From contig NZ_JASITD010000011.1 of assembly GCF_030063445.1 (NCBI RefSeq), positions 1-64,000 of the forward strand: a DNA stretch of 64,000 bases. The letters run 5' to 3'. A program made the translations under genes and the position numbers. Position 1 is the stretch's first letter. Every line of letters starts with the position of its first letter. This stretch comes from Hymenobacter sp. H14-R3 (GTDB lineage Bacteria > Bacteroidota > Bacteroidia > Cytophagales > Hymenobacteraceae). The notes beneath the pieces were generated by a model, which was given only the letters and a program-made list of their open reading frames with translations, made no database searches and was not told where the DNA came from. Below, one piece after another: positions 53,540-63,493 of the stretch.

Positions 53540-55912
53540 TTAGCTGCGCAGCTGCTTGAGTTGCTTCTTGAGTTTTTCGATGCGCAGGCGCGCTTCCTCC
53601 ATGCGGCCCTGGTACTCCTGGCGCAGTTGGTCGGCGTTTTTGGAGCGGGCGAAGAAGTCGAGGTTGGTTTGCAGAGTGGATACATCGTTTTCCAGCTCCT
53701 GGATTTCGCGGCGCAGGCCGGTTTCCTTGCGCGTGAAGGCCTGCTGGGCCTGCGGGCGGGCTTTGAGGCGGGCAATTTCCAGCTGAAACAGCAGGTCCTC
53801 GCGGTCGGTGGGCGTGATGCCGGCCGTCTGGTCCAGGTACTTACCCGCGAGGGTCATAAACTGCTCCTCGCCGCGGTCGGAAGTACCGCCGCCTTCGCCA
53901 TCCAGGGTCTGCCAGTCGGCAGCCATCGCACGGAAGCCTTCGAGCGTGCCGGGCGCAGCGGGCGAGAGGGCGGCTACTTGCTGGCCCACGGTGTCGAGGC
54001 GGGTTACCTGCTCGGCGCTGGCGGCCGACTGGCGGTCCTCGCGGTGGCGGGTTTCCTGCTTGGGGCGCTCAAACACGCCGTCGCAGGCGGCCCGGAAGCG
54101 CTTCCAGATTTTGTCGGCCTGCTTCTCGGGCACGCGGCCCACGTCTTTCCACTCCTTCTGCACCCGGATGATGATGGTGCGGGCCTCGTCGAAGTCGGGC
54201 AGCTGCTGGGCGGCCTCGGCCTGCTCGATGAGGGCGTACTTGGCTTGCAGGTTGGTATTCTTCTCCGAGTCGAGGCTCTTAAAGAAGTCGTTTTTGCGGT
54301 TGAAAAACGCCTTGTAGGCGTTCCAGTACTGCTTGTTGAGGGCGTCGGCCTGGGCGCGGGGCACGGGGCCAGTGGCTTCCCACTCCTTCTTGATTTCCTG
54401 GAGCTCGTCGGTGCGCGAGCGCCACTCGTTCACGCGCTCGGTGGCGAACTCGGCGAAGGGCAGCACGCGCTCCAGCAGCGACTGCTTGGCGGTCAGGTTG
54501 TCTTTCTCCTGGGCCGAGCGCACATCCACAAACTCCTTGCGGCGCAGGTGCACGGCCTCGGAGGCGGCCAGGAAACGCTGCCACAGGGGCTCGCGCTGCT
54601 CACCGGGTACGGGGCCGATGTGCTTCCAGTCGTCGTGCAGCTTCTTGAGCTCGTCGAGGGCCTTGTTGATGCCGGGGGCGCCTTGCAGGGCTTCGGCGCG
54701 GGCCACGAGGGCCTCCTTGGCCTCCTGGTTGCGGCGGCGGTCCAGCTCCTTGAGCTCGTAGAAGCGGCCCTGGTTGGCGTAGTAGCGGTCGAGCAGGCCG
54801 TGGTAGCTGTTCCAGGTTTCCTGGCTGTCGGCCTGGGGCACGGGGCCGGTGCTTTTCCAGTCAGCCTGCAACTGCTTGAGCTTCTGCGAGCTGTCCTTGG
54901 TTTCGGCGTTCTCCACCAGCTGGCGCAGCTGGGCGAGCAGCTCCTGCTTGCGGGCCAGGTTCTGGCCGCGGTTCTGGTCCTCGGTCTTGGCATCGCGGGC
55001 GCGGCCTTCGCGGAACTCCTGGAGGGCCTTGTTCAGCTCGGCCTGGCTGGCGGGGGGCTGGAAGCTGAACTCCTGGGGCGCGTTGGCGTCTTCGGCCAGC
55101 TTCTGGCGCGAGGCGGCGCGGGCACTGGCTACGTTGGCCTCGTACTGGCGGCTGAGCTCAAAAATCTGCTGGCGGTTGCGGCGCGCGTCGGGCCGGCGCA
55201 GCAGGTCAATGAGGTGGGCAGCCTGGCTTTCGAGGTCGAGCGTGGCGAAGTCGGGGGCCGGGGTTTCGGGTACGTAGTCGTCGGCCTCCTCGCTGCCAGC
55301 ATCACCGGCCGTTTCGTGCTGGTGCGCCAGCTCGGCCTGGTGGGCTTCGGCGGCGGTGTCGGTGGCTGAGGTGGGCAGCGTGGCCACGCCTTCGGGCATA
55401 TTCTCGATATCCGCGGCGCTGGTCAGGGCCTGCACGGGGGCCGCCTCGTCAGCCGCGGGAGTTGCGGGCGACTGCTCCTCGGCCTCGGGGGCCGGGGCCA
55501 TGGCTTCGCCGTAGTGCGCCACGGCGCGGGCGGCGGGGGCCGAGAGGTGCTCGGCGGCTACGTCGGCGGGCACGTGCTGGGCCGTTTCGGCGGCCGCGGC
55601 GGCTTCGGGCGACGTGTCAGCTTCGGGCGCGGCCTCGGCGGCGCTCCCGGGCTCGGGCAGGCCCAGGGCTTCGGCCAGGCCGGGCTCCGAGCGGAGCGGG
55701 TCGACTTCGGTTTGGGTGGCACCGCCGCCGGGGGGCACGGCGGCCTCGGCCGGGGTGTCGCTGAGGGCGGGGGCGGCGGGCGTGGCTTCGGCCGGGTCGG
55801 CGGTGGGCGCATCGCCCTGCTGGGCGCGGATTTCGGCCAGGCGGGCTTCGAGGACGCTCATGCGGTCAGCGGGCGTGTCTTGGGCGGGGGTGGGGGTTTC
55901 TTCGGGCAGCAT
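53540..55912 (-). CDS. DUF349 repeat protein
   Basis: 790 residues. The first 230 are acidic, Ala/Pro/Glu-rich and disordered (many AEA and PEA runs). The rest is helical with repeated DUF349 units; four clear ones start DWKSTGPVPQADSQETW, DWKHIGPVPGEQREPLWQRF, EWEATGPVPRAQADALNKQY and EWKDVGRVPEKQADKIWKRF. The C-terminal 100 residues form a coiled coil. DUF349 proteins are abundant cytoplasmic proteins in Bacteroidota of unknown function. It is a single-gene transcript ended by the terminator at 53488. Confidence 0.9.
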   Translation of the reverse strand: MLPEETPTPAQDTPADRMSVLEARLAEIRAQQGDAPTADPAEATPAAPALSDTPAEAAVPPGGGATQTEVDPLRSEPGLAEALGLPEPGSAAEAAPEADTSPEAAAAAETAQHVPADVAAEHLSAPAARAVAHYGEAMAPAPEAEEQSPATPAADEAAPVQALTSAADIENMPEGVATLPTSATDTAAEAHQAELAHQHETAGDAGSEEADDYVPETPAPDFATLDLESQAAHLIDLLRRPDARRNRQQIFELSRQYEANVASARAASRQKLAEDANAPQEFSFQPPASQAELNKALQEFREGRARDAKTEDQNRGQNLARKQELLAQLRQLVENAETKDSSQKLKQLQADWKSTGPVPQADSQETWNSYHGLLDRYYANQGRFYELKELDRRRNQEAKEALVARAEALQGAPGINKALDELKKLHDDWKHIGPVPGEQREPLWQRFLAASEAVHLRRKEFVDVRSAQEKDNLTAKQSLLERVLPFAEFATERVNEWRSRTDELQEIKKEWEATGPVPRAQADALNKQYWNAYKAFFNRKNDFFKSLDSEKNTNLQAKYALIEQAEAAQQLPDFDEARTIIIRVQKEWKDVGRVPEKQADKIWKRFRAACDGVFERPKQETRHREDRQSAASAEQVTRLDTVGQQVAALSPAAPGTLEGFRAMAADWQTLDGEGGGTSDRGEEQFMTLAGKYLDQTAGITPTDREDLLFQLEIARLKARPQAQQAFTRKETGLRREIQELENDVSTLQTNLDFFARSKNADQLRQEYQGRMEEARLRIEKLKKQLKQLRS

Positions 55913-56005
55913 AAAGCAAAGCGAAAAGCGGGCGGCCGGCCGGGGCCGGAAAAAGGAGGTTGGTGAACCGCCAGCGCGGAGGGCAAAGGGTAAAGTTAGG
56001 TCGTA

Positions 56006-56554
56006 CTAGTTCAGGCGCGGGTCGAGCGGGTAGTTGGACAGGGCGCGGTAGCGGCCGCCTTTTTCGCGCAAAATGCCTTGCCAGAACGCATCAGACCTCA
56101 AAGTAAATACTTTCCCGGCACTAGCGGGCTGTCGAAACCAGGAGCCGCCCGTAATTTCCTGCTCCAGCTGCCCCGCCGACCAGCCCGAATAGCCGATAAA
56201 GCACCGCACGTCACCGGGTAGGATAACCCCGGTGTTTACCAGGGAGATAAGCAGGTCGAAGTCGCCGCCCCAGTACACGTCATCGCCCAGGCTGGTGGCC
56301 CCGGGCAGGGCGGCGTGGCGGTGCACAAAATGCAGCGTATCGAGCTGCACCGGGCCGCCTTCGTAGAGGAGCAGGGCGGCGGCGGGGCCGGGGGGCAGGG
56401 GCAGCGCGTCGCCGAGCACGGTGGCCGTGCGCCGCGTCAGCACCAGGCCAAACGCGCCTTCGGCGGGCTGGTGGCGGCACAGCAGCACTACGCTGCGCTC
56501 AAAGTGGGGGTCGCCCAGGAAGGGCTGCGAGATGAGGAGGGTTCCGGGCTTCAT
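56006..56554 (-). CDS. YqgE/AlgH-family protein
   Basis: 182 residues, standard size. MKPGTLLISQPFLGDPHFER, SVVLLCRHQPAEGAFGLVL, then LYEGGPVQLDTLHFVHR, DVRCFIGYSGWSAGQLEQEI and GSWFRQ are the conserved YqgE blocks. The family is widespread and linked to transcription or stress by indirect evidence only. It is the last gene before the DUF349 gene on the same strand, 93 bp away. Confidence 0.92.
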   Translation of the reverse strand: MKPGTLLISQPFLGDPHFERSVVLLCRHQPAEGAFGLVLTRRTATVLGDALPLPPGPAAALLLYEGGPVQLDTLHFVHRHAALPGATSLGDDVYWGGDFDLLISLVNTGVILPGDVRCFIGYSGWSAGQLEQEITGGSWFRQPASAGKVFTLRSDAFWQGILREKGGRYRALSNYPLDPRLN

Positions 56555-56594
56555 AGTAGAAGCAAGTACGCACGAACGGGCCGGATGGTGCCAT

Positions 56595-56602
56595 TACCTT
56601 TG
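56595..56602 (+). promoter_or_regulatory. Promoter box of the membrane protein at 56658
   Basis: TACCTTTG, an exact TAnnTTTG box 55 nt before the ATG; no clear -33 element. Confidence 0.5.
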
Positions 56603-56657
56603 CCTGGTAGGGGCTTAAGGCTGGTTGCCCCGCCACTACTAGTTTTTATTTCAACGC

Positions 56658-58625
56658 ATGAGCTTCTCTACTTCCGAAATGCCCGCCGTGCTGCCCGCTC
56701 GTCCCCCGCGCCAAGGATGGCGGCGCGGGAGCCTGCTGGTGCTGGCCGGGGGGCTGCTGCAGCTTGTGCTGCTGCTGGTTACCTATGGCAAGCTGCTGCT
56801 TCACCCCGGGCAGTATCTCCTTGTATCTCACTACGATGGGATTAAGAGCTACTACTCGCTGGCCACGTTTTTGCGCCAGCCCCTGCGCGAAGGCATGCTG
56901 CAGCACGGGCACAACTACCCGTTTGGCGAATACATCTACTACACCGATATCTCGCCCCTGGTGAGCGTGCCGCTGCACGTGCTGGTGCAGCTGGTGCCCG
57001 CCCTGGCCCCGTACGGGGTGTACCTGTACGACGTAGTTACGCTGGGGGGGCTGGTGGTAAGTACGCTGCTACTGGTGAGCATTTTACGCCGGCTGGCGCT
57101 GCCGGCCTGGCTGGCCCTGGTGCTGGCCCTGGTACTGCCCTGGCTGAGCCCGCAGGCGTTTCGCCTCAATGTGGGCCACATGTCCTTGTCGTACACGCCC
57201 GCCGTGCTGCTGCCGCTGTGGCTGCTGCAAGGGCTGTACGGGGCCTGGCGGGCGGGCCGGCCCACGGGGCGCTGGTGGGTGGGCCTGGGGCTGGCTACCA
57301 CGGCGGCCACGTGGCTGCATTTTTATTACCTGGGAATAGTGGGCGGCTGGCTGGGGGCCTTTTTCCTGGTCTGGATTGGCCGCGAAGCGCTGGCGCACCG
57401 CCCGTGGCGGCGGCTGGCCGGCCGGGCCGCGGCGCTGCTGAGCCTGGTGGCCGTTTTTACCTTTGGCCTGCTGCAAGTGCTGGATAAGCGCCACGGCGAG
57501 CGGCCCACGGGTAGTGGCGGGTACGACTGGATAGAGTGGAAGTTTCAGTTCGGCACGCTCTTTCACGGGCACGACTTTTATAAAATCCGCTTTTTTCTGG
57601 AGCGCACGGCGCCGGTGCCGTATGAGTCAACGGCTTACCTGGGGGCCTTTGTGCTCTACGGGCTGGTGGTGGTGGGCATCCTGGCCCTGGTGGCCCGGCA
57701 CCAGCGCCGCCAGGGCCTCGCCGAGCCCGGGCTGCTGCCCACGCTGCCCAGCGCCGCCACGGACGGCAACCGCGCTTTTCTGGGAATGCTGCTGCTGGCC
57801 GCTGTGCCGCTGGCCCTGGCGGCGCTGGGCGAGTCACTAGACGTGGATAACGGTAACTACTCGCTGCACAACTACTTAAACCCCTTTTTATGGGTGCACA
57901 AAGTCACCGACCGCATCACGCAGTTTCGGGCCCTGGGCCGTTTTATCTGGCCTTTTTGGTGGTCAGTGGTGCTGGGCTTTGCCTGGTACGCGGGCCAGGC
58001 CTGGCGGCTGGCCCAGGCCCGGCAGCTGCGCTGGCTACAAGGCCTGTGGGTGGTACTGGCCGGGCTGGGCGTAGTCGATATGCTTAATGCCCAGCACCAC
58101 TACACCACCGTTACGCAGGTGAGCAACCTGCTGGCCGCGCCCGCCACCGACGAGGTGCGCCAGCTGGTGGGCTGGCTCAAGCCCGGCTACTACCAGGCGC
58201 TGCTGCCGTTTCCGTTCTACCACTCGGGCAGCGAGCCCAAGGAAGGTGAGCTCTACTACAACGTGGACCCCGACGACCCGCACTGCAACCGCACCTATCA
58301 GCTGGGCATGGTCACGGGCTTGCCCCTGATGAGCCACAAGGCCACCCGCACACCCTACTACCAGGCCCGCGAGCTGATGACTATGTTCCAGGCCGGCGGC
58401 CCCGGCCCCGACCTGCTTGGCCGGCTCGATAAGCGGCCCATCCTGGTGTACCTGGATACCACCTATTATAATGGGGGCAACAACTACTACCGCGACCTGC
58501 TCAAGGACCGCCCCGAGATGCTGGGTCTTTTCAACCGGGCCCCCGATTTTATTCGGGAGCAGCACATGCGCCGCCTCACCCACCAAGGACCGTACTCGCT
58601 CTACGAGTGGCAGCCGGGAAAATAA
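56658..58625 (+). CDS. Large multi-pass membrane protein, GT-C-like
   Basis: 655 residues with about 11-12 hydrophobic helices through residue 490 and a soluble C-terminal part of about 150 residues. After the first helix is a luminal loop with HYDGIKSYYSLATFLR and HGHNYPFGEYIYYTD, whose acidic residue after helix 1 recalls GT-C glycosyltransferases (YfhO/PMT type). NYSLHNYLNPFLW is another conserved-looking segment. The substrate is unknown, probably lipid-linked sugar. Not obviously in an operon; the pdxH gene follows at 105 bp. Confidence 0.6.
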   Translation: MSFSTSEMPAVLPARPPRQGWRRGSLLVLAGGLLQLVLLLVTYGKLLLHPGQYLLVSHYDGIKSYYSLATFLRQPLREGMLQHGHNYPFGEYIYYTDISPLVSVPLHVLVQLVPALAPYGVYLYDVVTLGGLVVSTLLLVSILRRLALPAWLALVLALVLPWLSPQAFRLNVGHMSLSYTPAVLLPLWLLQGLYGAWRAGRPTGRWWVGLGLATTAATWLHFYYLGIVGGWLGAFFLVWIGREALAHRPWRRLAGRAAALLSLVAVFTFGLLQVLDKRHGERPTGSGGYDWIEWKFQFGTLFHGHDFYKIRFFLERTAPVPYESTAYLGAFVLYGLVVVGILALVARHQRRQGLAEPGLLPTLPSAATDGNRAFLGMLLLAAVPLALAALGESLDVDNGNYSLHNYLNPFLWVHKVTDRITQFRALGRFIWPFWWSVVLGFAWYAGQAWRLAQARQLRWLQGLWVVLAGLGVVDMLNAQHHYTTVTQVSNLLAAPATDEVRQLVGWLKPGYYQALLPFPFYHSGSEPKEGELYYNVDPDDPHCNRTYQLGMVTGLPLMSHKATRTPYYQARELMTMFQAGGPGPDLLGRLDKRPILVYLDTTYYNGGNNYYRDLLKDRPEMLGLFNRAPDFIREQHMRRLTHQGPYSLYEWQPGK

Positions 58626-58729
58626 AAGAACTACTAAGGGGGGTGGGTGTTGCTAGCCCGTTAGGCGGCTAGGGTAGGCAAAAATTGCCCGCACCTCTTG
58701 CCCGCACCTCTTGCTTATTTAATTTGTAA

Positions 58730-59389
58730 ATGACTGATTCCGAACTTGCCGACCTGCGCCAAAGCTACACCCAGCGCACCCTGCTGGAAACGGACGTGCT
58801 GCCCGACGCCGTGCGCCAGTTCCGGCAGTGGCTCGACGAAGCCGTGGCGGCCCAGCTGCCCGAGCCCGCCGCCCTTACCCTGGCCACCGTGGCCGCGGCC
58901 ACCGGCCAGCCCAGCCAGCGCGTGGTGCTGCTCAAGGGCCTGCCCGACGACGCGGGCTTCCTGTTTTATTCCAACTATGACTCGCAGAAGGGCCACGAGC
59001 TGGCCGCCCAGCCCCGGGCGGCGCTCAACTTCTTCTGGCCCGGGCTGGAGCGCCAGGTGCGGGTAGAGGGCGTGGTGGAAAAAGCGCCCGAAAACGTGTC
59101 CACCGAGTATTTTCAGAGCCGGCCGCGCAGCAGCCAGGTGGGGGCCTGGGCCTCGCCCCAGAGCGAGGTCATCGGCAGTCGCCAGGAGCTCGAAGCCCGC
59201 GAGCACGAGGTAGAAGCCCGCTTTGCCGACCAAAACCCCTTGCCCCGCCCGCCGCACTGGGGCGGCTACGTGCTGCGCCCCACCCGCGTCGAGTTCTGGC
59301 AGGGCCGCCCCAGCCGCCTGCACGACCGCCTGGTGTACGAGCGCGCCGCTGGCAGCGAGAGCTGGAAAATCAGCCGCCTGGCCCCGTGA
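58730..59389 (+). CDS. pdxH: Pyridoxamine 5'-phosphate oxidase
   Basis: 219 residues, standard length. It oxidises PNP/PMP to PLP with FMN. Motifs: [20 protein letters not shown] at the N-terminus, [20 protein letters not shown] and [20 protein letters not shown] (FMN site), [33 protein letters not shown], and the C-terminal [18 protein letters not shown], then [11 protein letters not shown]. The ATG at 58730 is preceded by TTAATTTG, close to a promoter box. A repeat-filled gap follows before the DUF1015 gene. Confidence 0.96.
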   Translation: MTDSELADLRQSYTQRTLLETDVLPDAVRQFRQWLDEAVAAQLPEPAALTLATVAAATGQPSQRVVLLKGLPDDAGFLFYSNYDSQKGHELAAQPRAALNFFWPGLERQVRVEGVVEKAPENVSTEYFQSRPRSSQVGAWASPQSEVIGSRQELEAREHEVEARFADQNPLPRPPHWGGYVLRPTRVEFWQGRPSRLHDRLVYERAAGSESWKISRLAP

Positions 59390-59392
59390 GGA

Positions 59393-59584
59393 GCGGTAAA
59401 TGAGTAAGGGAGTAAATGAGTAAATTACTGGCTTGTGGGGTAGATTGGCTTATTACGTATTGATTATCAATATTTTGCTTCTCCGCTCTTTCTGCCTGTA
59501 TCGCCAGCCAGCCCCTTACTCATTTACCCATTTACTCATTTACCGCCAGCCCCTTACTCATTTACCCATTTACTTATTTACCGC
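59393..59584. repeat. GAGTAAATGAGTAA repeats and 38-bp tandem duplication
   Basis: 59509-59546 and 59547-59584 are 38-bp direct copies with one difference (unit begins CAGCCCCTTACTCATTTACC). Their complement appears at about 59393-59424 (GCGGTAAATGAGTAAGGGAG), so the outer ends form an inverted repeat around 60 nt. The whole is built from a TTTACTCAT/ATGAGTAAA heptamer-like unit. The last copy touches the DUF1015 start codon. Confidence 0.75.
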
Positions 59585-60910
59585 TTGGCTGAGATTCAAC
59601 CCGTGCGCGGCTGGCGCTACAACCCAGCCCTGAGTGCCGAGATTGACGAGGTGGTGTCGCCGCTCTTCGACGTGGTGAGCGTGCGCCAGCGCGAGGCGCT
59701 TTATCGCAACCCCCTCAATTCCATTCACTTATCAGTGCCCCGGGCCGAGGGCGAGTTGTCGCCCACCCAGGCCGCCGCCCGCCGCCTGGCGCAGTGGCAG
59801 GCCGCGGGCGTGCTGCGGCAGGACGGCCTGCCCGGCATTTACGTGTACTACCAGTACTTCCGGCTGCCGGGCGAGGGGCGCGAGCGCTGCCGCAAGGGCT
59901 TTATGTGCCACATCCGGGCCACCGACTGGGCCGATAATGTGGTGCTGCGCCACGAAAACACGCTGCCCGCCGCCGTCAGCGACCGGGCCGAGCTGCTGGC
60001 CGAGCTTCAGTTTCAGACCAGCGCCACCCACGGCCTGTACCGCGACGAGGCTTTTGCGCTGGAAGCCCTGATGGACGAGGCCATTCAGGACCCGCTCTGC
60101 CAGACGGAGGAGGACTACCAGGGCGCGCGCGACGTGCTGGCCGTGATTCAGGACGCCGGGGTAATCCGGCGGTTTCAGGCCGTGCTGGCCAGCCGGCAGG
60201 TGATACTGGCCGATGGCCACCACCGCTACGAGGGCTCGCTGGCCTACCGGCAGGCCCGGCAGCTGGCCGCCGGCCCGGCCGGCAGCCTCGGCCACGAGCC
60301 CTGGAACTTCCACCTCATGTACCTCACCAACGCGGCCAGCGACGACGTGCGCATTCTGCCCACCCACCGGGTGCTGCGCGAGCTGCCCGGCAACCTCACC
60401 GATGCCGGGCTGCTGGCCCGGCTGGCCGCCTACTTCACGGTAGTGCCCCAGGCCGAGGCCCAGGACCTGCCCGAGCTGATGGCCGGCAAGCGCTGGGCCT
60501 TCGGCCTGGTGTTGCCCAGCGGGGCCTACAAGCTGCGCCTGCGCCCCGAGGTGCACGCCCAGCTCGACTGGCCCACCACACCCGAGGTGAAGGACCTCGA
60601 CCTGACGGTGCTGCACTACTTCGTGCTCGAAAAAGTGTTGGGTATTGTGGGCCCCGACGCCCAGCGCCGCTGGGCCGGCGTGGCCTACGTGCGCGGCCTG
60701 GCCGAGTGCCTGCAACAGGTGGACCGGGGCGAGGCCCGCGCCGCCTTTCTCACCAACGAGGTGACCATGGCCCAGGTCGAGGCCGTGTGCCACTCGGGGG
60801 CCGTGATGCCGGCCAAATCCACCTTCTTCTACCCCAAAACGCTGGCCGGCCTGCTCTTTGCCAGCCTGGCCGAGGAGCCCACCGTATTCGGGGCGGTGTT
60901 TGAGGGGTGA
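59585..60910 (+). CDS. DUF1015 family protein
   Basis: 441 residues. AEIQPVRGWRYNPALSAEID opens it, the standard DUF1015 beginning, followed by YYQYFRLPGEGRERCRKGFM, ILADGHHRYEGSLAYRQ, and the end FFYPKTLAGLLFASLAEE. Archaeal and some bacterial members act as ATP/ADP-dependent serine kinases (SerK); most are untested. The only possible start is TTG at 59585, directly after the tandem repeat: the repeat seems to have replaced sequence around the ATG. Cytoplasmic. The membrane-protein gene follows 19 bp on. Confidence 0.85.
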   Translation: MAEIQPVRGWRYNPALSAEIDEVVSPLFDVVSVRQREALYRNPLNSIHLSVPRAEGELSPTQAAARRLAQWQAAGVLRQDGLPGIYVYYQYFRLPGEGRERCRKGFMCHIRATDWADNVVLRHENTLPAAVSDRAELLAELQFQTSATHGLYRDEAFALEALMDEAIQDPLCQTEEDYQGARDVLAVIQDAGVIRRFQAVLASRQVILADGHHRYEGSLAYRQARQLAAGPAGSLGHEPWNFHLMYLTNAASDDVRILPTHRVLRELPGNLTDAGLLARLAAYFTVVPQAEAQDLPELMAGKRWAFGLVLPSGAYKLRLRPEVHAQLDWPTTPEVKDLDLTVLHYFVLEKVLGIVGPDAQRRWAGVAYVRGLAECLQQVDRGEARAAFLTNEVTMAQVEAVCHSGAVMPAKSTFFYPKTLAGLLFASLAEEPTVFGAVFEG

Positions 60911-60929
60911 GTCATTTTTATAAAATATT

Positions 60930-62750
60930 GTGCGTCAATTAGTTGTGTTAAACAGGAAGAAGGCCGCCCCGCCCGGCGCGCGGCCGGGACGCTTCTGGTT
61001 GCTGCTGGCGCTGGGCAGCGGGGCGCTGTGCGCGGGCTACGCCGCCCTGGTGCTGGGCACGGCGAGCTGGGCCGAGGCCCGGGCGCTGGACGGCCTCTAC
61101 GCGCTTGACGACAACTGGCATATCCGCGCCTTTAGCCCCGCCGGCTGGCAGCGGGCGCAGCGGCTGCTGGCGGGCCTGGCGGCCGGCCTGGGGGCGGCGT
61201 GGCTGGCCCTGGGCCCCGCCACGGGGCCCGGCCGGCACGAGCTGCGGGCCACGCTGGCCCAGGGCCAGCGGCTGGTGGGCCGGGAGTGGGGGCAGTGGGG
61301 GCGCTTGTCGCGCGCCCGGCGCTGGGTATTCGGCGCGCAGCTGGGCGCGCTCACGGCCGTGCGCCTCTACCTGGGCCTGACCACGCCCTGGAACGATGAC
61401 GCGGCCTCGTACGGCTTTTTTGTGCGGCACGGGCTACTGGCGGTGAGCGCCTACTACCCCATTCCCAACAACCACTTGCTGTCCAATACGATAGCCTGGG
61501 TATTTTACCAGCTGCAACCCGGTTTTTGGTGGACCATGCGCCTGCCCGTGCTGCTCATCAGCACGCTGGCCACGCTGGGCCTGTATATGGCCATGCGGCG
61601 GCGGCTGGGCTACTGGCCCGCGCTGCTGGCGGCCGGGGCCAGCAGCTGGGTGGCGCTAGGCCTGTACCAGGCCGCGGCCGGCCGCGCCTATTGGCTGACG
61701 ATAGGGCTGACGGTGGGGCTGTTTTGCGCCCTGCTGGCGCTGCTGCGCCCCGGCCCCGGGGCCCGGCGGCTGGCCTGGGTGAGCCTGGTGGCTACGGGGG
61801 TGCTGGGCTTGTACGCCGTGCCCACGTTTGCCTACGCGCTGGGCTCGGCCCTGACGTGGCTGGCGGGGCAGGCGCTGTGGCAGCGCCGGTGGGCGCTGCT
61901 GGCGCGGGCCGTGGCTGCGGGAGCCCTCATTGGGGGCGGGGCCGTGCTGCTCTACGTGCCCGCGCTGTTTGTATCGGGCCCGCAGGTGCTGCTGGCCAAC
62001 CCGTTTGTGCAGCCTTTGGCGGCCGCCGACTTCTGGCGGCAGCTGCCCGCCCACGCCTGGATTACGGAGGGCTTCCTGCTGGGCCAGCGCGGGCTGGGCG
62101 CGGCCGGCACACTGCTGGTTTTGGGGTTGTTTGGCTACCTGCTGTGGCGGTGGCGGGCGGGCCGGCTGGCCCCCGGCCTGGCCCGGCAAGTGCGCGAGGT
62201 GGGCCTGCCGGCGCTGTGGTTTGTGGGCTGGCCCTATGCGCTGCTGCTCGGGCAGCGCGTGCTGCCGCCCGAGCGCACGTGGCTCTATAAGGCGTGGTTT
62301 GGCTATTTGCTGGTGGCCCTGGTGCTGGCCGGCTGGCGGTGGCACCGCCCGGCGCGGCGCTGGCTGGTGGGCCTGGCGGCCGCGGTGTTTGTGCTCTACC
62401 AGGTAACGGCCCAGCTGCGCGACAACCGCCAGGCCCGCCGGCGGCTGGCCCCCGATGGGGACATGGCCGCCTGGCTGGCCCGGCACCCGCAGGCCCGGCC
62501 CGTGCTGGTGCCCGACGATGGCATCTGGAACTGGCAGACGCTGCAAGCCCACGTCAACGACCCCCGCCAGCCCTGGGCCGTGGACCGGGTGGCCTTGCCC
62601 GGCGTGCGCTACGGCTACGTGCTGACCCGGGCGGGCGCGCCCGCGCCCGCCGGCACCGGTTCCCTGGTATTCGCGGTGGGCACGCTGCGGCTCGCTCGCT
62701 ATAATGCCCCGCCGGTGGCCGGGCCGCCCACGGCGCGCAAGCACTATTGA
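60930..62750 (+). CDS. Membrane protein, GT39/PMT-like (GT-C)
   Basis: 606 residues from the GTG at 60930 (GTG at 60945 is also possible). The topology is GT-C-like: a helix at 20-45, another at 75-95, then a luminal loop with the acidic motif PWNDDAASYGFFVRHGLLAV (about 151-170), SAYYPIPNNHLLSNTIAWVF, and eight or more helices, with a short soluble tail. GT-C enzymes use lipid-phosphate sugars. A partial paralogue starts at 63494, after maf. Substrate unknown. Confidence 0.65.
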   Translation: MRQLVVLNRKKAAPPGARPGRFWLLLALGSGALCAGYAALVLGTASWAEARALDGLYALDDNWHIRAFSPAGWQRAQRLLAGLAAGLGAAWLALGPATGPGRHELRATLAQGQRLVGREWGQWGRLSRARRWVFGAQLGALTAVRLYLGLTTPWNDDAASYGFFVRHGLLAVSAYYPIPNNHLLSNTIAWVFYQLQPGFWWTMRLPVLLISTLATLGLYMAMRRRLGYWPALLAAGASSWVALGLYQAAAGRAYWLTIGLTVGLFCALLALLRPGPGARRLAWVSLVATGVLGLYAVPTFAYALGSALTWLAGQALWQRRWALLARAVAAGALIGGGAVLLYVPALFVSGPQVLLANPFVQPLAAADFWRQLPAHAWITEGFLLGQRGLGAAGTLLVLGLFGYLLWRWRAGRLAPGLARQVREVGLPALWFVGWPYALLLGQRVLPPERTWLYKAWFGYLLVALVLAGWRWHRPARRWLVGLAAAVFVLYQVTAQLRDNRQARRRLAPDGDMAAWLARHPQARPVLVPDDGIWNWQTLQAHVNDPRQPWAVDRVALPGVRYGYVLTRAGAPAPAGTGSLVFAVGTLRLARYNAPPVAGPPTARKHY

Positions 62751-62880
62751 GCCGTAGGCGGGAGCCAGTAAGCGACCCTTTGCTTTGGGTCTGATTAGCA
62801 AGGAGTTGTAAAATAAAAGTGCCCGGTTAATTTTCCTCGATTGCTTTGAGATAAGCTAACTATCTGTAAATGAAAAAGTT

Positions 62881-63453
62881 ATGAAATTGATTCTTGCCTC
62901 CGGCTCGCCCCGCCGCCGCCAGCTGCTCACCGACCTGGGCCTGGCCTACGAAATCCGGCTGCGCGAGGTGGACGAAAGCTACCCGCCCACGCTGCGCCGC
63001 GGGGCCGTGGCCGAGTACCTGGCCCGCCACAAGGCCGCGGCCTACCGCCCTGATTTAGCCCCGGACGAGTTGCTGCTCACGGCCGATACCATCGTGTGCC
63101 TGGCCGACGACGTGCTGAACAAGCCCGCCGATGCGGCCGCGGCCCGCGCCATGCTCACCCGCTTGCAGGGCCGCGCCCACCAAGTGTACACTGGCGTGTG
63201 CCTGCTGCCCGGCGACGGCCGCCCGCCGGTGGTGTTCTCCGACGAAACGACCGTGCACTTTCGCGCCCTGAGCCCCGCCGAGATAACTTTTTACGTGGAC
63301 CGCTACCAGCCCCTGGACAAGGCCGGGGCCTACGGCGCGCAGGACTGGCTGGGCCTGGTGGGCATCGAGCGCCTCGAAGGCTCCTATTTCAACGTAATGG
63401 GCCTGCCCACCCACCGCGTGTGGGCCGCCCTGCACGCGCTGGGGCAGCTGTAA
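62881..63453 (+). CDS. maf: Maf-family nucleoside-triphosphate pyrophosphatase
   Basis: 190 residues, typical length. MKLILASGSPRRRQLLTDLG with the SGSPRR phosphate motif, the catalytic TADTIV (about 67-72), the K-P of LNKPADAAAARAMLTRLQGR, HQVYTGVCL, and DKAGAYGAQDWLGLVGIERL. Maf removes modified or canonical NTPs (dTTP, UTP), yielding NMP and PPi. The gene lies between two paralogous GT-C-like genes. Confidence 0.95.
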   Translation: MKLILASGSPRRRQLLTDLGLAYEIRLREVDESYPPTLRRGAVAEYLARHKAAAYRPDLAPDELLLTADTIVCLADDVLNKPADAAAARAMLTRLQGRAHQVYTGVCLLPGDGRPPVVFSDETTVHFRALSPAEITFYVDRYQPLDKAGAYGAQDWLGLVGIERLEGSYFNVMGLPTHRVWAALHALGQL

Positions 63454-63493
63454 GCAAGGCGTGCTCTGCTGGTGATTAAGTAGGTGTTGGCCA

